The position numbers and the translations under genes are program-made. 64,000 nucleotides of DNA from positions 62,409,838-62,473,837 of the forward strand of contig CM060691.1 in the NCBI GenBank assembly GCA_030686995.1. Reading direction: 5' to 3'. Below, piece after piece: positions 1-8,839 of the stretch (its first letter is position 1; each line of letters begins with the position of its first letter). Under the pieces are notes generated by a model. It was given only the letters and a program-made list of their open reading frames with translations, was not told where the DNA came from and made no database searches. The DNA is from Artemisia argyi (Eukaryota; Streptophyta; Magnoliopsida; Asterales; Asteraceae).

Positions 1-333
1 TTCTAGAAATCGTAATGTGAAACTCTAAAACTCATACGTCAAATACCATCCTAAGGCTCCTTTTATAGGCATAAGGAAAACCTTAAGTCGGTTTACAATA
101 TTTACATGAATGACAAGTAATTATCCCTAACTAATTCTAGAATATTCATATAATAATACATAATAATCCTTTAAACAATATTGCACATTAGTCCTTGTTC
201 TTCGAAGTACTTTGAATAATCTTCAGAAACTAGCAGTACTTTGACTTTGATCAGCACGTTGACTAAGGAGCAGTACTTTGACATACCAGTACTTTGATCT
301 TTCCAGCAGTACTTTGATATTCATATCCCAACA
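1..333 (-). repeat. 3' LTR of the large copia element (partial)
   Basis: This segment is nearly identical to 25568-25616 joined to 27024-27312. Its right end ...CCCAACA (TGTTGGG on the minus strand) is the LTR start. Directly inside it lies a purine tract on the minus strand (plus ATCCTCCCCTAA, 334-345), the expected polypurine tract. U3 holds five AGTACTTTG copies between 206 and 313. Confidence 0.9.
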
Positions 334-601
334 ATCCTCCCCTAACTTGAACTCCACTTGCTTGATTTCAAGTTTCTTTGCTTTCTTTGATCTTCAACAT
401 CTTTATCATCAAGGAAAATTGTATCTTTATATATTTTCAGCCTTGTATGTCAAAGTGCTCTTAATCAGCTTCAGATGATATCTTTACAGCAACTCAGCAA
501 AATTTTGACAAAGTGTACATCAAATCTTTTTAAAGTTTCATACTATTCTCATCACTTCCAGATGTGTAAACTTCTGTGAGAGGTGAATCATTGAACTTTT
601 A
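334..601. other. Non-coding 3' region of copia element, PPT side
   Basis: There is no credible ORF. The stretch holds the minus-strand polypurine tract next to the LTR and AT-rich spacer. Confidence 0.6.
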
Positions 602-1030
602 ATGGATTTTGATGTCTCTTTACCAAAGCCATTAACTCTGGAGTAGCCAATGTTTAGGTTAGAACAACCATGGTACATTGATAACCATATGATTTTTAGC
701 AAATCATCAGCTATCAACGGATTTGATTAGTCTTTACAAGAGCCGTTTGCTTTTGGACTAGTTAGTTCTTTGATTTCAACCATGGTGAACTAATTACCAA
801 AAATGGATTTTCCACAGCCTTTACCACAAGCTATTTTCTTGTGGGCTAGTCAACTCTTCACTTTTACAGATATGGTGAGTTGAACACCATACAATTTTTA
901 GTAAATTGTCAACTAAAAACGGATTTGATTATCACATCAGAGTCGTACCCTCATGATGAGTCAAACTCTTTCTTGTCTGTTAGACATGGTGAGTTAATTA
1001 CCATTTGTTGTGCAGTACAAGTACTAACAC
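602..1030. repeat. Degenerate tandem repeat array in the copia 3' spacer
   Basis: Four diverged units start near 602, 717, 803 and 919. Each opens with A[TC]GGATTT, passes through a TTTAC(C/A)A-AGCC-like core and ends near an ACCATGGT or ATGGTGA box. Unit spacing is about 86-116 bp. No coding frame runs through the array. It lies between the accessory ORFs and the PPT, where plant copia elements with extra ORFs often have non-coding repeats. Confidence 0.6.
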
Positions 1031-1217
1031 CATGGTTTACTCTTCAAATCCTTTTATTTATATCATCTTAAGCTTCAAAAACTTTTATTTTATTTTACAA
1101 AAGACTTTTACTGGTTTTATGCAGCAAGCAGTACTTTGGTAAAGTACTGTTTGTCTTGCAGTACTTTGAGAAAAATACTTATTATTCAAAACAAATCATA
1201 CTAATACTTATGCAATA

Positions 1218-1817
1218 TTATTCTTCTGAAGTAGTCCACCTTATGAATAGCTTGATCACCATGAATGCTACTTCAGTTTCATCCTCAACCTCTATTCCAT
1301 GATCCAACATCCTGAGCATAAGTTCGCTTATCAAAGGATATCTTCTTTCAGCTAACATATGAATCATGGTACCATCTTCCATCTCAAGTGAATGAACCCC
1401 TGATGACTCAAAGAATCTCCATCTTGTTATCTCCCAGTTTTCTTGATCATTCCACAGAGTATCATTACTTGTTTCTTCTGTTTCCCAGATGGTTATCAAA
1501 TCTCCAAGTAAGATTAATCCCACTCCTGTTGCTTCAATATTCTCATAGTAAGTCTGCACTTGTAAATACAAATTGTATAGATCTTCTCTATCTATTATGT
1601 GCAGAACATCCCATAGCATATTAAACACAGTGAAGCTTTCATCCTCTCTGTTAAACATGAGATAATTTCCTTCAGTTGATTCAACTACAGAGAATGAGAT
1701 AATCTTAGACTTCTTTCCAGAGTCTTCTGTTTTCTTGTTCTCAAAATCAACAACTCTGAAATAATTCTTCAGTTCATCAATTGTATCTGATCTTATCATT
1801 TTGAGCCTTTTTGACAA
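1218..1817 (-). CDS. Accessory post-pol ORF of copia element, C-terminal domain
   Basis: This 199-codon open frame follows the lysine-rich ORF at 1818-2222 in the same frame, separated only by one TAA, so the two were probably one protein. It has no RT, integrase or gag motif. A conserved-looking block near residues 105-185 (ILLGDLITIWE, then EDGTMIHMLAERRYPL) resembles, from memory, the last domain of copia polyproteins annotated in Asteraceae. The function of that domain is unknown to me. There is no signal peptide and no clear membrane segment. The first residue comes from a TTG, so no true start is implied. Confidence 0.7.
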   Translation of the reverse strand: MSKRLKMIRSDTIDELKNYFRVVDFENKKTEDSGKKSKIISFSVVESTEGNYLMFNREDESFTVFNMLWDVLHIIDREDLYNLYLQVQTYYENIEATGVGLILLGDLITIWETEETSNDTLWNDQENWEITRWRFFESSGVHSLEMEDGTMIHMLAERRYPLISELMLRMLDHGIEVEDETEVAFMVIKLFIRWTTSEE

Positions 1818-2222
1818 TTAATCATCCTGAATAGCTTTCTTCCTTTTTAATTTTTTATTCTCAGCTTGTTCTTTCATCACATCTTCTAACTTCTTTTCTC
1901 TCTCAGCATCCATAGGCACAAAGCTATCCAGCTCTCTCTTAATAGACTCTTGAACACTATCCCACAGTGCTTTTACATCTGGATATCTTAGCCTTTGTAG
2001 ATTCTTGTATCCTCTTCTTTTCAAGAAACTAATCATCCAATTTCTTTCTTGAGAAATAGTCATAGGTTTTCTTGTTACAGCAACTGGCTTTCTTATCTCT
2101 TCTAAGTACTCTGCATCATAAACAACTTGTTGCTGTCTAGCAATCTCTTCATTCTTAGCTATCTCTATTTCTCTCAGCTGTGCAAGAGTAAGCTTCTTCT
2201 TTTTCTTCTTGGTTTCCTTCAT
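1818..2222 (-). CDS. Accessory ORF, lysine-rich helical segment
   Basis: This 134-codon frame opens with a run of lysines (residues 5-10) and continues as a charged, helix-prone protein ending KKLKRKKAIQDD. The basic runs look like nuclear localisation signals or nucleic-acid contacts. Its upstream neighbour (2219-2509) ends in a different frame 4 bases into it, so a frameshift separates them. A single in-frame TAA separates it from 1218-1817. I read it as the middle of the accessory protein. The function is not known. Confidence 0.65.
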   Translation of the reverse strand: MKETKKKKKKLTLAQLREIEIAKNEEIARQQQVVYDAEYLEEIRKPVAVTRKPMTISQERNWMISFLKRRGYKNLQRLRYPDVKALWDSVQESIKRELDSFVPMDAEREKKLEDVMKEQAENKKLKRKKAIQDD

Positions 2223-2565
2223 GATCCCTTTTCCTTTGTCTTTGGATCTAAAGCTTCAGGTTCAGAAGAAGATTCGGAGACTTGTTGTGCAGGCTCAGAA
2301 ATATGTATACCTGTTGGTCTATCCAAATTAAGCATTATCTGAGCTATTGTCTCATCATTACTAGATGTATGCTCCTTGACTTCTTCTTGCTGAATAGGAT
2401 TAGAAGGACCAGCTTCATCTTCAAATGTTTTTGTAGAAGGTCCAGCTGTAGAAGTTCCAATTTCACCAATATCCATTGCAGCAGTACCTTGCACACCAGT
2501 ACCTTGCATACCAGTACTTTCATCAACAGTACTTTGAACATCAGTACTTTGAATGTGAGTACTTT
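2219..2565 (-). pseudogene. Accessory ORF, QST-repeat segment, cut by an LTR element
   Basis: The minus-strand frame is open from the insertion boundary at 2565 down to the stop at 2219. Its first 30 codons are repeats of Q-[SG]-T (for example QSTDVQSTVDEST), encoded by iterated CAAAGTACTG-type DNA. The rest is acidic and Ser/Thr-rich (residues such as EAGPSNPIQQEEVKE). It looks like a disordered linker. The frame was interrupted when the non-coding LTR element landed at 2566. The matching other half starts at 5895. Confidence 0.65.
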
Positions 2566-2916
2566 TGTAAAAGATCGTTTAAGCCCTATCTAGGGTATAG
2601 TAACAATGATTAAGCACAGCGGAATAAGAACATAAGAATCAAAGTTACTTCAAGGTTTTCTTTATTGAATATATAAAAACTACTACTACTATTACACGCT
2701 CTATGCGTTTCTAGACTCTCATTGGAGAGACTAGCTATGAATGGATACTAATAACCAACGCCCTGCCTCCCTTTATATAATAGAGAGGCTAGGGTTTACA
2801 TAAAAATCTAGCTTACTATGAAAGCTAACTAAATATTGCATTTTAGGTCCTCATTGTTTCTTCTTTCTTCATTCTTCTTCTGGGTTTTGTAATTATCAAA
2901 TCTGTAATTCTCAACA
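2566..2916 (-). repeat. 3' LTR of the non-coding element
   Basis: Pairs with 5532-5889. It contains CTTTATATAA (2771-2780), which reads TTATATAAAG on the element's sense strand, a plausible TATA box. Confidence 0.88.
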
Positions 2917-5531
2917 ATCTTCCCCTATTTGATATTACAAAACAATCTGCATGAAGAAACAATGCTAAAACATGTCATCACAAATAATAAGCTGCACATC
3001 AAAACTCTTCTTCCCCTTTTTATAATCATCCAATAGGGGTCTTGTGCATCTTCTAAATGCTTCCCCTCAAGTGATGCATGTAGAAACCAACTAATAATTT
3101 TTTATTTTTTTTTATTTATTTTTTTTTTTTTTACTAATAAGCAGCAGTAACGAGTAACGAGCAGCAGAATGAGTATCGGCAGTAACGAACAGCAAGAATA
3201 TGGTCAAGTATATTAACAATAAGCTTCCCCTTAAAAATATATATTTGCCATCTCTTTAATCCAATAGGCTCCATGGAGTGATCACTGATGAAGAAAATCA
3301 AATATAACTGATTTGATGAAGAAGTTAAATCTCCCAAACTCGCATCTTATGTCTTGCACTATCCACGTGACTCCAACCTCATACTCCCACAAAAAGTATA
3401 AGTAGACCTCGACCTCTTGACAAATCCTCAACTAAATGAGACACTGAGCACAATAACGTAACTCCTTAAAGTGATAGCAAATGTACGCATTAAGCACAAT
3501 AAAATGGATCATACCCCTTCGCTAGATTCGTCAAGTCTTCGTCACCATACAAACCAAGCAAGTTATCTTAAAAAGGTCCTGCTCCCTTTAAGATATGATA
3601 AGAACACAAAACCTGTGAAAATCAACTACAACATCAAACAAGCGATAATCAAATGTCTTCAACAATTAATCTTCTCAATGAAATGATGATGGTTGATAAC
3701 TCCGTCCTCCTTAACCATTAGTAATCTCACATGACTAGTAGGAACCAAAACCGACCAAAAGAAAAAGTATACAACAAGTCAGCAGGAACCATAAAGAAGT
3801 CAGCAAGAATCGTATGTATCAGCAGGAACCCATCAGTAGGAACCAAATAACCATAAGGAGAAACCGATCAGTAGAAACCGATCAGCAGGAACGAACAGCA
3901 GAAACCAAAAGTAACCAGGAGGAAATATCATATCAGCAGAAACATGATAACTTTCAGTAGGATCCGAGCAACATAATCAACCATTTCAGCACCAAAACGA
4001 ATACCAAGCATGCATCAGCAGAAACCAATGAGAACAGCAGTATCAAAAATTCTTTAAAATATTCAACCCATGTGATCCACCAAATATTTTCTAAGAATAT
4101 TAAGGCCAAATCACGTGTATTCCATAGCAGGAACCAATCATATCATCAATAAAAATACGACAACTTCACCAATTATTACTCCATTAATAATATTTCCACT
4201 ACCTCGTTTTGCTACCAGATTAATTTATACACAAGCGACAAGGATAAAACCTGGTACGCGGTATCAAAAACTTCATAACAGCGACAATCAATCTTTTGTT
4301 ACCTTTTTACACAAGGCGAATCCACCACTAATATAGCACCTCTGACAACCCTTTGTGAATAAAATATTTGACCAATTTGTCATGAATCACATGCGACAAA
4401 CAGCTCATATAAAGACCAGCAGGATCAGACGTATAGCAGCAGTATCAAGAAACATAAGTAGTACCATGTATAGCCAATAATGACAATGACTTCTCATCCA
4501 ACCCATGTGATTCAGCATACCACATTAAAGAATGTAAATCATACCAAGTATTATAATATTGTGAGACAAATAGCAGCAGCACATTGATCATCCATTTGCA
4601 TAGTATATTCGACAATAAAGCAACAGCAGCAATTTCCATCCCACATCTTGAATAGATATGAGATAAATATTAATAACCCATGATTTGATTTTGACCAATC
4701 AGCACAGCGTTTGCACAAGAAAGCAACCGACCAATTTATTTGCTCTACCTCTTGACCAATCAAATCACAACATCAACATGGGAACCGGACAAAGAATCGA
4801 ACTTTGACCCATGTAATTAACAGCAGTACGAGGTTAATAAATCCCTTAGATGCTCCTCACCGACCCACGATGTGAAAATTAATATTTGTAATTGCACAGC
4901 AACAAGAAAATTTATTAAGGGTTTGATAATAAAGGCTAACCTTCACCGACCCATTATATATCAATAACTAATAGGTACGAGGTTTACACTTGTCTAAGAA
5001 TCAAATATCACCTCATCACTTTGCAACAGTCTGACTCACGTTAAATTGGTACGAGAATAATAAACCTTGAACACCGAATCCATCAATTCAGAATATATTA
5101 CTACCCCACGATTACAATAAATTCAATCCCACAATCTTGTAAATAAATTCCACCGTCCTATGATTAATTAATTTATTACCAATCACAAAGTCTTTAACAA
5201 TTATCAATCATGCAAAGATTAGTGTCACCGACCCATGTGATTTATTCACTGGTACTAAGATAAATTAACCAATTTGATAATCATTATAGAAACCATTACC
5301 ATGATTTCAATTAATAAGCAAAGATAGGACGGTGTTACCTTTGTCGCCAAGTGAATAAACAGCAGCAGCTCACAGCCGACAAAAAATAATGACCAGAACA
5401 TAACCTTTTTCCAAATCTGCTTCTTCTTCAATCTGCTCTTTACCAGCTCCAATTCAAAACTGCTCTTTATTGAAAATGAAAACCTTGAATAAACCCTAGA
5501 TATCGAGAGCCCCCTGTGCTTTGATGCCAAG
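2917..5531. other. Non-coding interior of the 2566-5889 element, repeat-rich
   Basis: No ORF is credible. Two motif families recur: AGCAGGAACC / AGCAGAAACC, densely at about 3720-4130, and a degenerate CACCGACCCATGTGAT box near 4068, 4498, 4795, 4857, 4942 and 5226. A T-homopolymer (A-rich on the sense strand) lies at about 3098-3133. Confidence 0.7.
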
Positions 5532-5889
5532 TGTAAAGATCGTTTAAGCCCTATCTATGATATAATAACAATGATTAAGCACAGCGGAAAAAGAACATAA
5601 TAATCAAAGTTACTTCAAGGTTTTCTTTATTAAATATAAAATAAAACTACTACAACTACTACTAGTAACGCTCTATGCGTTTCTAGACTCTCATTGGAGA
5701 GACTAGCTATTAATAAGATACTAATAACCAACGCCCTGCCTCCCTTTATATAATAGAGAGGCTAGGGTTTACATAAAAATCTAGCTTACTATGAAAGCTA
5801 ACTAAATATTGCATTTTAGGTCCTCATTGTTTCTTCTTTCTTCATTCTTCTCGTGGGTTTTGTAATTATCAAATCTGTAATTCCCAACA
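5532..5889 (-). repeat. 5' LTR of the non-coding element
   Basis: Begins TGTAAAGATCG and ends CCCAACA, and pairs with 2566-2916. TATA-like TTATATAAAG on the minus strand at 5744-5753. Confidence 0.88.
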
Positions 5890-5894
5890 ACTTT

Positions 5895-6557
5895 GAATAT
5901 CTTCAACTTGTTCTCCAGCTTCTTGCTCATCAACATTTTCCTTTTGAACAATATTCTCATCCCCATCAATCTTTTTCTCTGGCACAAAGTTCAAAGGTTC
6001 TTCTGGATAATGCCAAAGATGAGCATCTTCTGAATATTTAAACCCAGCATTATCTTCATTCAAATTATCTTCTTAATTCCTCCCCAATTTGAAAGATGAT
6101 GACTTCTTCTTATTCTTCTTAGATTTATAATTCTTCTTGGCTGACTTAGACTTCTTCTTGGATTGCTTTTGTTATTTCACATAAAGTCTAAAGTTCTGCA
6201 CAAGTGGCCACACAAACCTCTTCAACCTTCTGAATTTGTTCCTCAATCTTGTAATCTCTACAGCCTGATTGTCAATCACTTTCTTCATTCTCCTGAACTC
6301 CCTAGTCAAAGCATAGTTATCCAAGGGTCCCTTACCTCCCTCATCTCCTCCAGGTGTTTGAAACCCACATGTGGAAGTATAATCATTGGGAGTAAGTACT
6401 GGAGAATTATGCTCTGAAGCAGTACCTTGTGGAGAAGTACCTTCCTTTGAAATAGAGTGTGGAAAAGTACTTTCAGCAGAAACATTCTTTTTCCTTGAAA
6501 CAGATATTGAGGCAGTTCTTTCACTTGAATCAACAGGCTGTGGTGAAGCAAGAGGTG
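5895..6557 (-). pseudogene. Accessory ORF of copia element, acidic and coiled-coil part
   Basis: The minus-strand frame is open from the MITE boundary (6557) to the stop at 6172, then resumes in another frame at 6063-5869. The first part is Pro/Ser-rich, followed by a helical segment with heptad-like spacing (FRRMKKVIDNQAVEITRLRN) and a basic tail. Downstream codons are lysine-rich, then acidic (DGDENIVQKENVDEQEAGEQ). One stop and one shift break it. It continues the N-terminal part at 6804-7664 and is cut again by the LTR element at 5889. It is the middle of the same post-pol accessory protein. Confidence 0.6.
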
Positions 6558-6803
6558 GGCTATGTTTGGCAAAAGTAGCTGTGAGCAGTAGCATTGAGCA
6601 GTAGCAGTGAGCAGTAGCTGTGAACTGTGAGCAGTAGCCAAAAAAGCTCACAGCTTCATAAAGAAGCATTGGGAAAATAAGCTTTCCTAAAAAATAGCAA
6701 AGCCCACAACTCTCATGCCAAACAAACATCAAAAATAAAAAAGCTCATTCTCACCGCTCATTACCCCAAAAAGCTCCAAAAAAGCTCCGTGCCAAACATA
6801 GCC
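6558..6803. mobile_element. Tourist/PIF-Harbinger-like MITE, 246 bp
   Basis: Perfect 14-bp terminal inverted repeats: GGCTATGTTTGGCA at 6558-6571 and its complement at 6790-6803. A 3-bp GTG lies on both sides (6555-6557 and 6804-6806). The interior holds iterated GAGCAGTAGC motifs and no ORF. It interrupts the accessory ORF of the copia element. Removing the element plus one GTG leaves that ORF in frame, which supports these boundaries. The TG-TTTGG terminus resembles Tourist-type MITEs, whose usual target is TWA, so GTG is atypical. Confidence 0.85.
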
Positions 6804-7664
6804 GTGGTGTAGGAGTATGTACTGATACAGAATGCTCAGAATGATCAGATTGTTCAGCATGGGCAGAATAAGCAGAACCACTAACTTCAGCACCTTCATT
6901 CCTAACAGCTTGTGCTACTTCTAATATATAAGCATTCAAAGGTGTGTTGTGACCCGAAAACTTAACACCCTTGTGAGACATAAAGGTAAACACCTTAGGT
7001 GGAAGCATAACACTAGGTATATAATCCTGAGGTTTTGGTGTCCCTTCAAGTGGTTTTTCTAAGAAAAGCTGAACAAATCTAAGGTACATCAAGAATGGGG
7101 AACCAGCCTTAATGTGTGCAATCATACCATCAAGGATCATGTAAGAAAAATTGAATGGCTGATTGGTAACTAGGCCAACTAAGGCAGATGCTATGGCATG
7201 TCCAAATTGATCTCAAGCAGTACTTTTGGGACTCAAGCAATGAAGTAAAACATGAATGAGATATTTCCAATGAGGACTTACCAATACCTTCTAAAAAGTA
7301 ATATTGTTCAAAGCTCCTTCATATCCAATATCCCTAAGTGCATCCCAAACCTCTTGTTTGTCAAACAAAACAATGCCTCCCTCATCATCAAACAACAAGA
7401 CCTCCCTTATGGTTGCTTCTGTAATACGAATTGCTCTTCCTACAATTGTGGCATGAATAACATCCTCTCCATCTTCTAGTTCAGCCCTAGCCGTAGCCCA
7501 AAACTCTTGTATCCAAGGACCAATAACTTATGGATTCATTAAAAGTGAGTAATTGATGGTTGATCCGGTGAGAAAATCAATTATTCCATGAAAATCAATG
7601 TTCTTTTGTGTTTTCTCCAGGTTAGCAATCATATTGTGTTTGGTGATGGTGGGACGGTTTGCCA
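6804..7664 (-). pseudogene. Accessory post-pol ORF of copia element, N-terminal domain
   Basis: An ATG at 7664 (complement of CAT 7662-7664) opens a frame that, apart from three in-frame stops (the last just upstream of 7140), runs to the MITE at 6803. Recognisable blocks are a segment with IDFLTGSTINYSL near the start, a WIQEFWATAR-like block, LLHCLSPKS, NQPFNFSYMILDGM and FLMYLRFVQLFLEKPLEG. From memory these match the extra region that follows RNase H in Asteraceae copia polyproteins. Its biochemical role is unknown to me. The frame is open from 7140 to the MITE. The stops make this copy a pseudogene. Confidence 0.75.
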
Positions 7665-8139
7665 TTGTGAGTATGATTGAGAGAAGAATGATGATCGTTG
7701 ATGAATTTGGTGGGATTGATGAATGAATACGAGTTTGTAAAGATGAAAAAGATATGTGTAAAGAGGGATAATATACAAAGAATCACGGTGAATTAATTAT
7801 TTTACCGTTATTTTTGTAAGTTATCTTCCCCATATCTTTCGAAAGTTTGTTACCCATATTTTTTACCGTTGGAACAGTATCATGATACGTCAGCGCACCC
7901 TTCAAAACACCAAGCAGTACTTTCCATATAACATGGAGCAGTACTTTCATCTGTTGAACAAAGAAGTACATTGGCAAAGTACTTTCTCATCAAAATATCT
8001 ATTAGCGTTGACTGTTTGACCAAAATATCTGTTGAAAGTCAACCTGAGATAATTAATACTTTCCAAATTAATTCCCCAAAGCTACCAAGGTAAGTAGAAT
8101 TGAATTAGCATCATTAATATCCCTTGAGACTTTCTTGCC
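7665..8139. other. Spacer between accessory ORF and antisense unit
   Basis: No ORF. It contains four AGTACTTT/AGTACATT motifs between about 7915 and 7985, the same iterated motif that occurs in the element's U3 and linkers. It sits between two divergently oriented reading frames (7664 minus and 8216 plus), so it could hold a promoter for either. Confidence 0.5.
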
Positions 8140-8147
8140 TATAAAAA
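8140..8147 (+). promoter_or_regulatory. TATA box of the antisense unit
   Basis: TATAAAAA lies 76 bp upstream of the plus-strand ATG at 8216, a normal plant core-promoter distance if the leader is about 45 nt. The sequence between is A/C-rich and lacks an upstream ATG. Confidence 0.5.
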
Positions 8148-8215
8148 GAACTTGCCATCAACACTTCTCTTCATCAAAATTTATAACTCACATCACAAAA
8201 ACCCTAATCAACATC

Positions 8216-8620
8216 ATGAGCCACTTTCCTTTAGTTTACATCTCTTCTGATGACTCCACTGATTCGGAAATTAGTTATTACTCTGATTCTGACTTTGACT
8301 CTGATGCAGGATAGAGTGGTTACTTTCCTCCTGATGCAGCAAGCTCAACCAACCCAAAACCTAACAAGAAAATGTTTGTCCCTGCTCCAACTCCTTCTTT
8401 AGCAAGTGAACTCCCACAAGCCTTGACACAGGCTCTTGAGTCAGCCATAAAGAACATGAAGTGGCCTGCTCAAAGGAAACCTGCAAGACCAAAGAGACCT
8501 CCCAAGCAAATACTTGGCCTGGCTTGCCCAAGGAAGCAAGCTTCTTTTGATGACAAAAGAAAGAATGCTCAAAAGGGAAAGCAGAGCTATCAAGGAAAAG
8601 GAAAAAGGCCAATGGAGTAG
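8216..8620 (+). pseudogene. Small antisense ORF inside the copia element, one in-frame stop
   Basis: A plus-strand ATG starts 135 codons ending at TAG 8618-8620, interrupted by one in-frame TAG at 8312-8314. The N-terminus is strongly acidic and Ser-rich (residues 10-32, repeated SD and DS). After the stop the chain becomes Pro/Lys/Arg-rich (RKPARPKRPPKQ, and a KGKQSYQGKGKRP tail). An acidic head and basic tail suggest a nucleic-acid or chromatin contact protein, but I recognise no family. A TATA box (8140) and an AATAAA (8755-8760) frame it, so it looks like a complete transcription unit running against pol. The premature stop may have disabled this copy. Confidence 0.55.
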
Positions 8621-8754
8621 GGTGTGTAGGGTGTAGGTTGGGTAGGTTTGGTGTAGGTTGTTTGGACTAGTTCTCTCTTTGTCTTGGTTGGGTATCTCTG
8701 TCATGGTTGTGTCTGTGTTTCTAGACTTATGAATGTAACAATCTTGAAATAATG

Positions 8755-8760
8755 AATAAA
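8755..8760 (+). terminator. Polyadenylation signal of the antisense unit
   Basis: AATAAA on the plus strand, 135 bp after the stop codon at 8620 and just before the end of the minus-strand pol ORF (8840). The upstream 3' region is T/G-rich, as in plant far-upstream elements. Confidence 0.4.
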
Positions 8761-8839
8761 ATGTCTTTATCTTTTGAATGATACATGTAGCCTCCCCTCA
8801 AATAATGACTAACTACTAATGCCTCCCCTAAAAAATAGC

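Larger units (their letters stand above)
2566..5889 (-). mobile_element. Non-coding LTR retrotransposon (LARD/TRIM-like), nested insertion
   Basis: Two LTRs (2566-2916 and 5532-5889) start TG and end CA and are flanked by the target duplication ACTTT (2561-2565 and 5890-5894). On the minus strand a primer binding site TGGCATCAAAGC (complement at 5518-5529) lies 2 nt inside the right LTR, and a PPT (complement of ATCTTCCCCTAT, 2917-2928) lies beside the left LTR. The 2.6 kb interior has no coding frame above noise, so it must move with enzymes supplied in trans. By eye the LTRs differ at roughly 5% of positions plus indels. The PBS resembles the initiator-Met type of its copia host. Confidence 0.9.
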
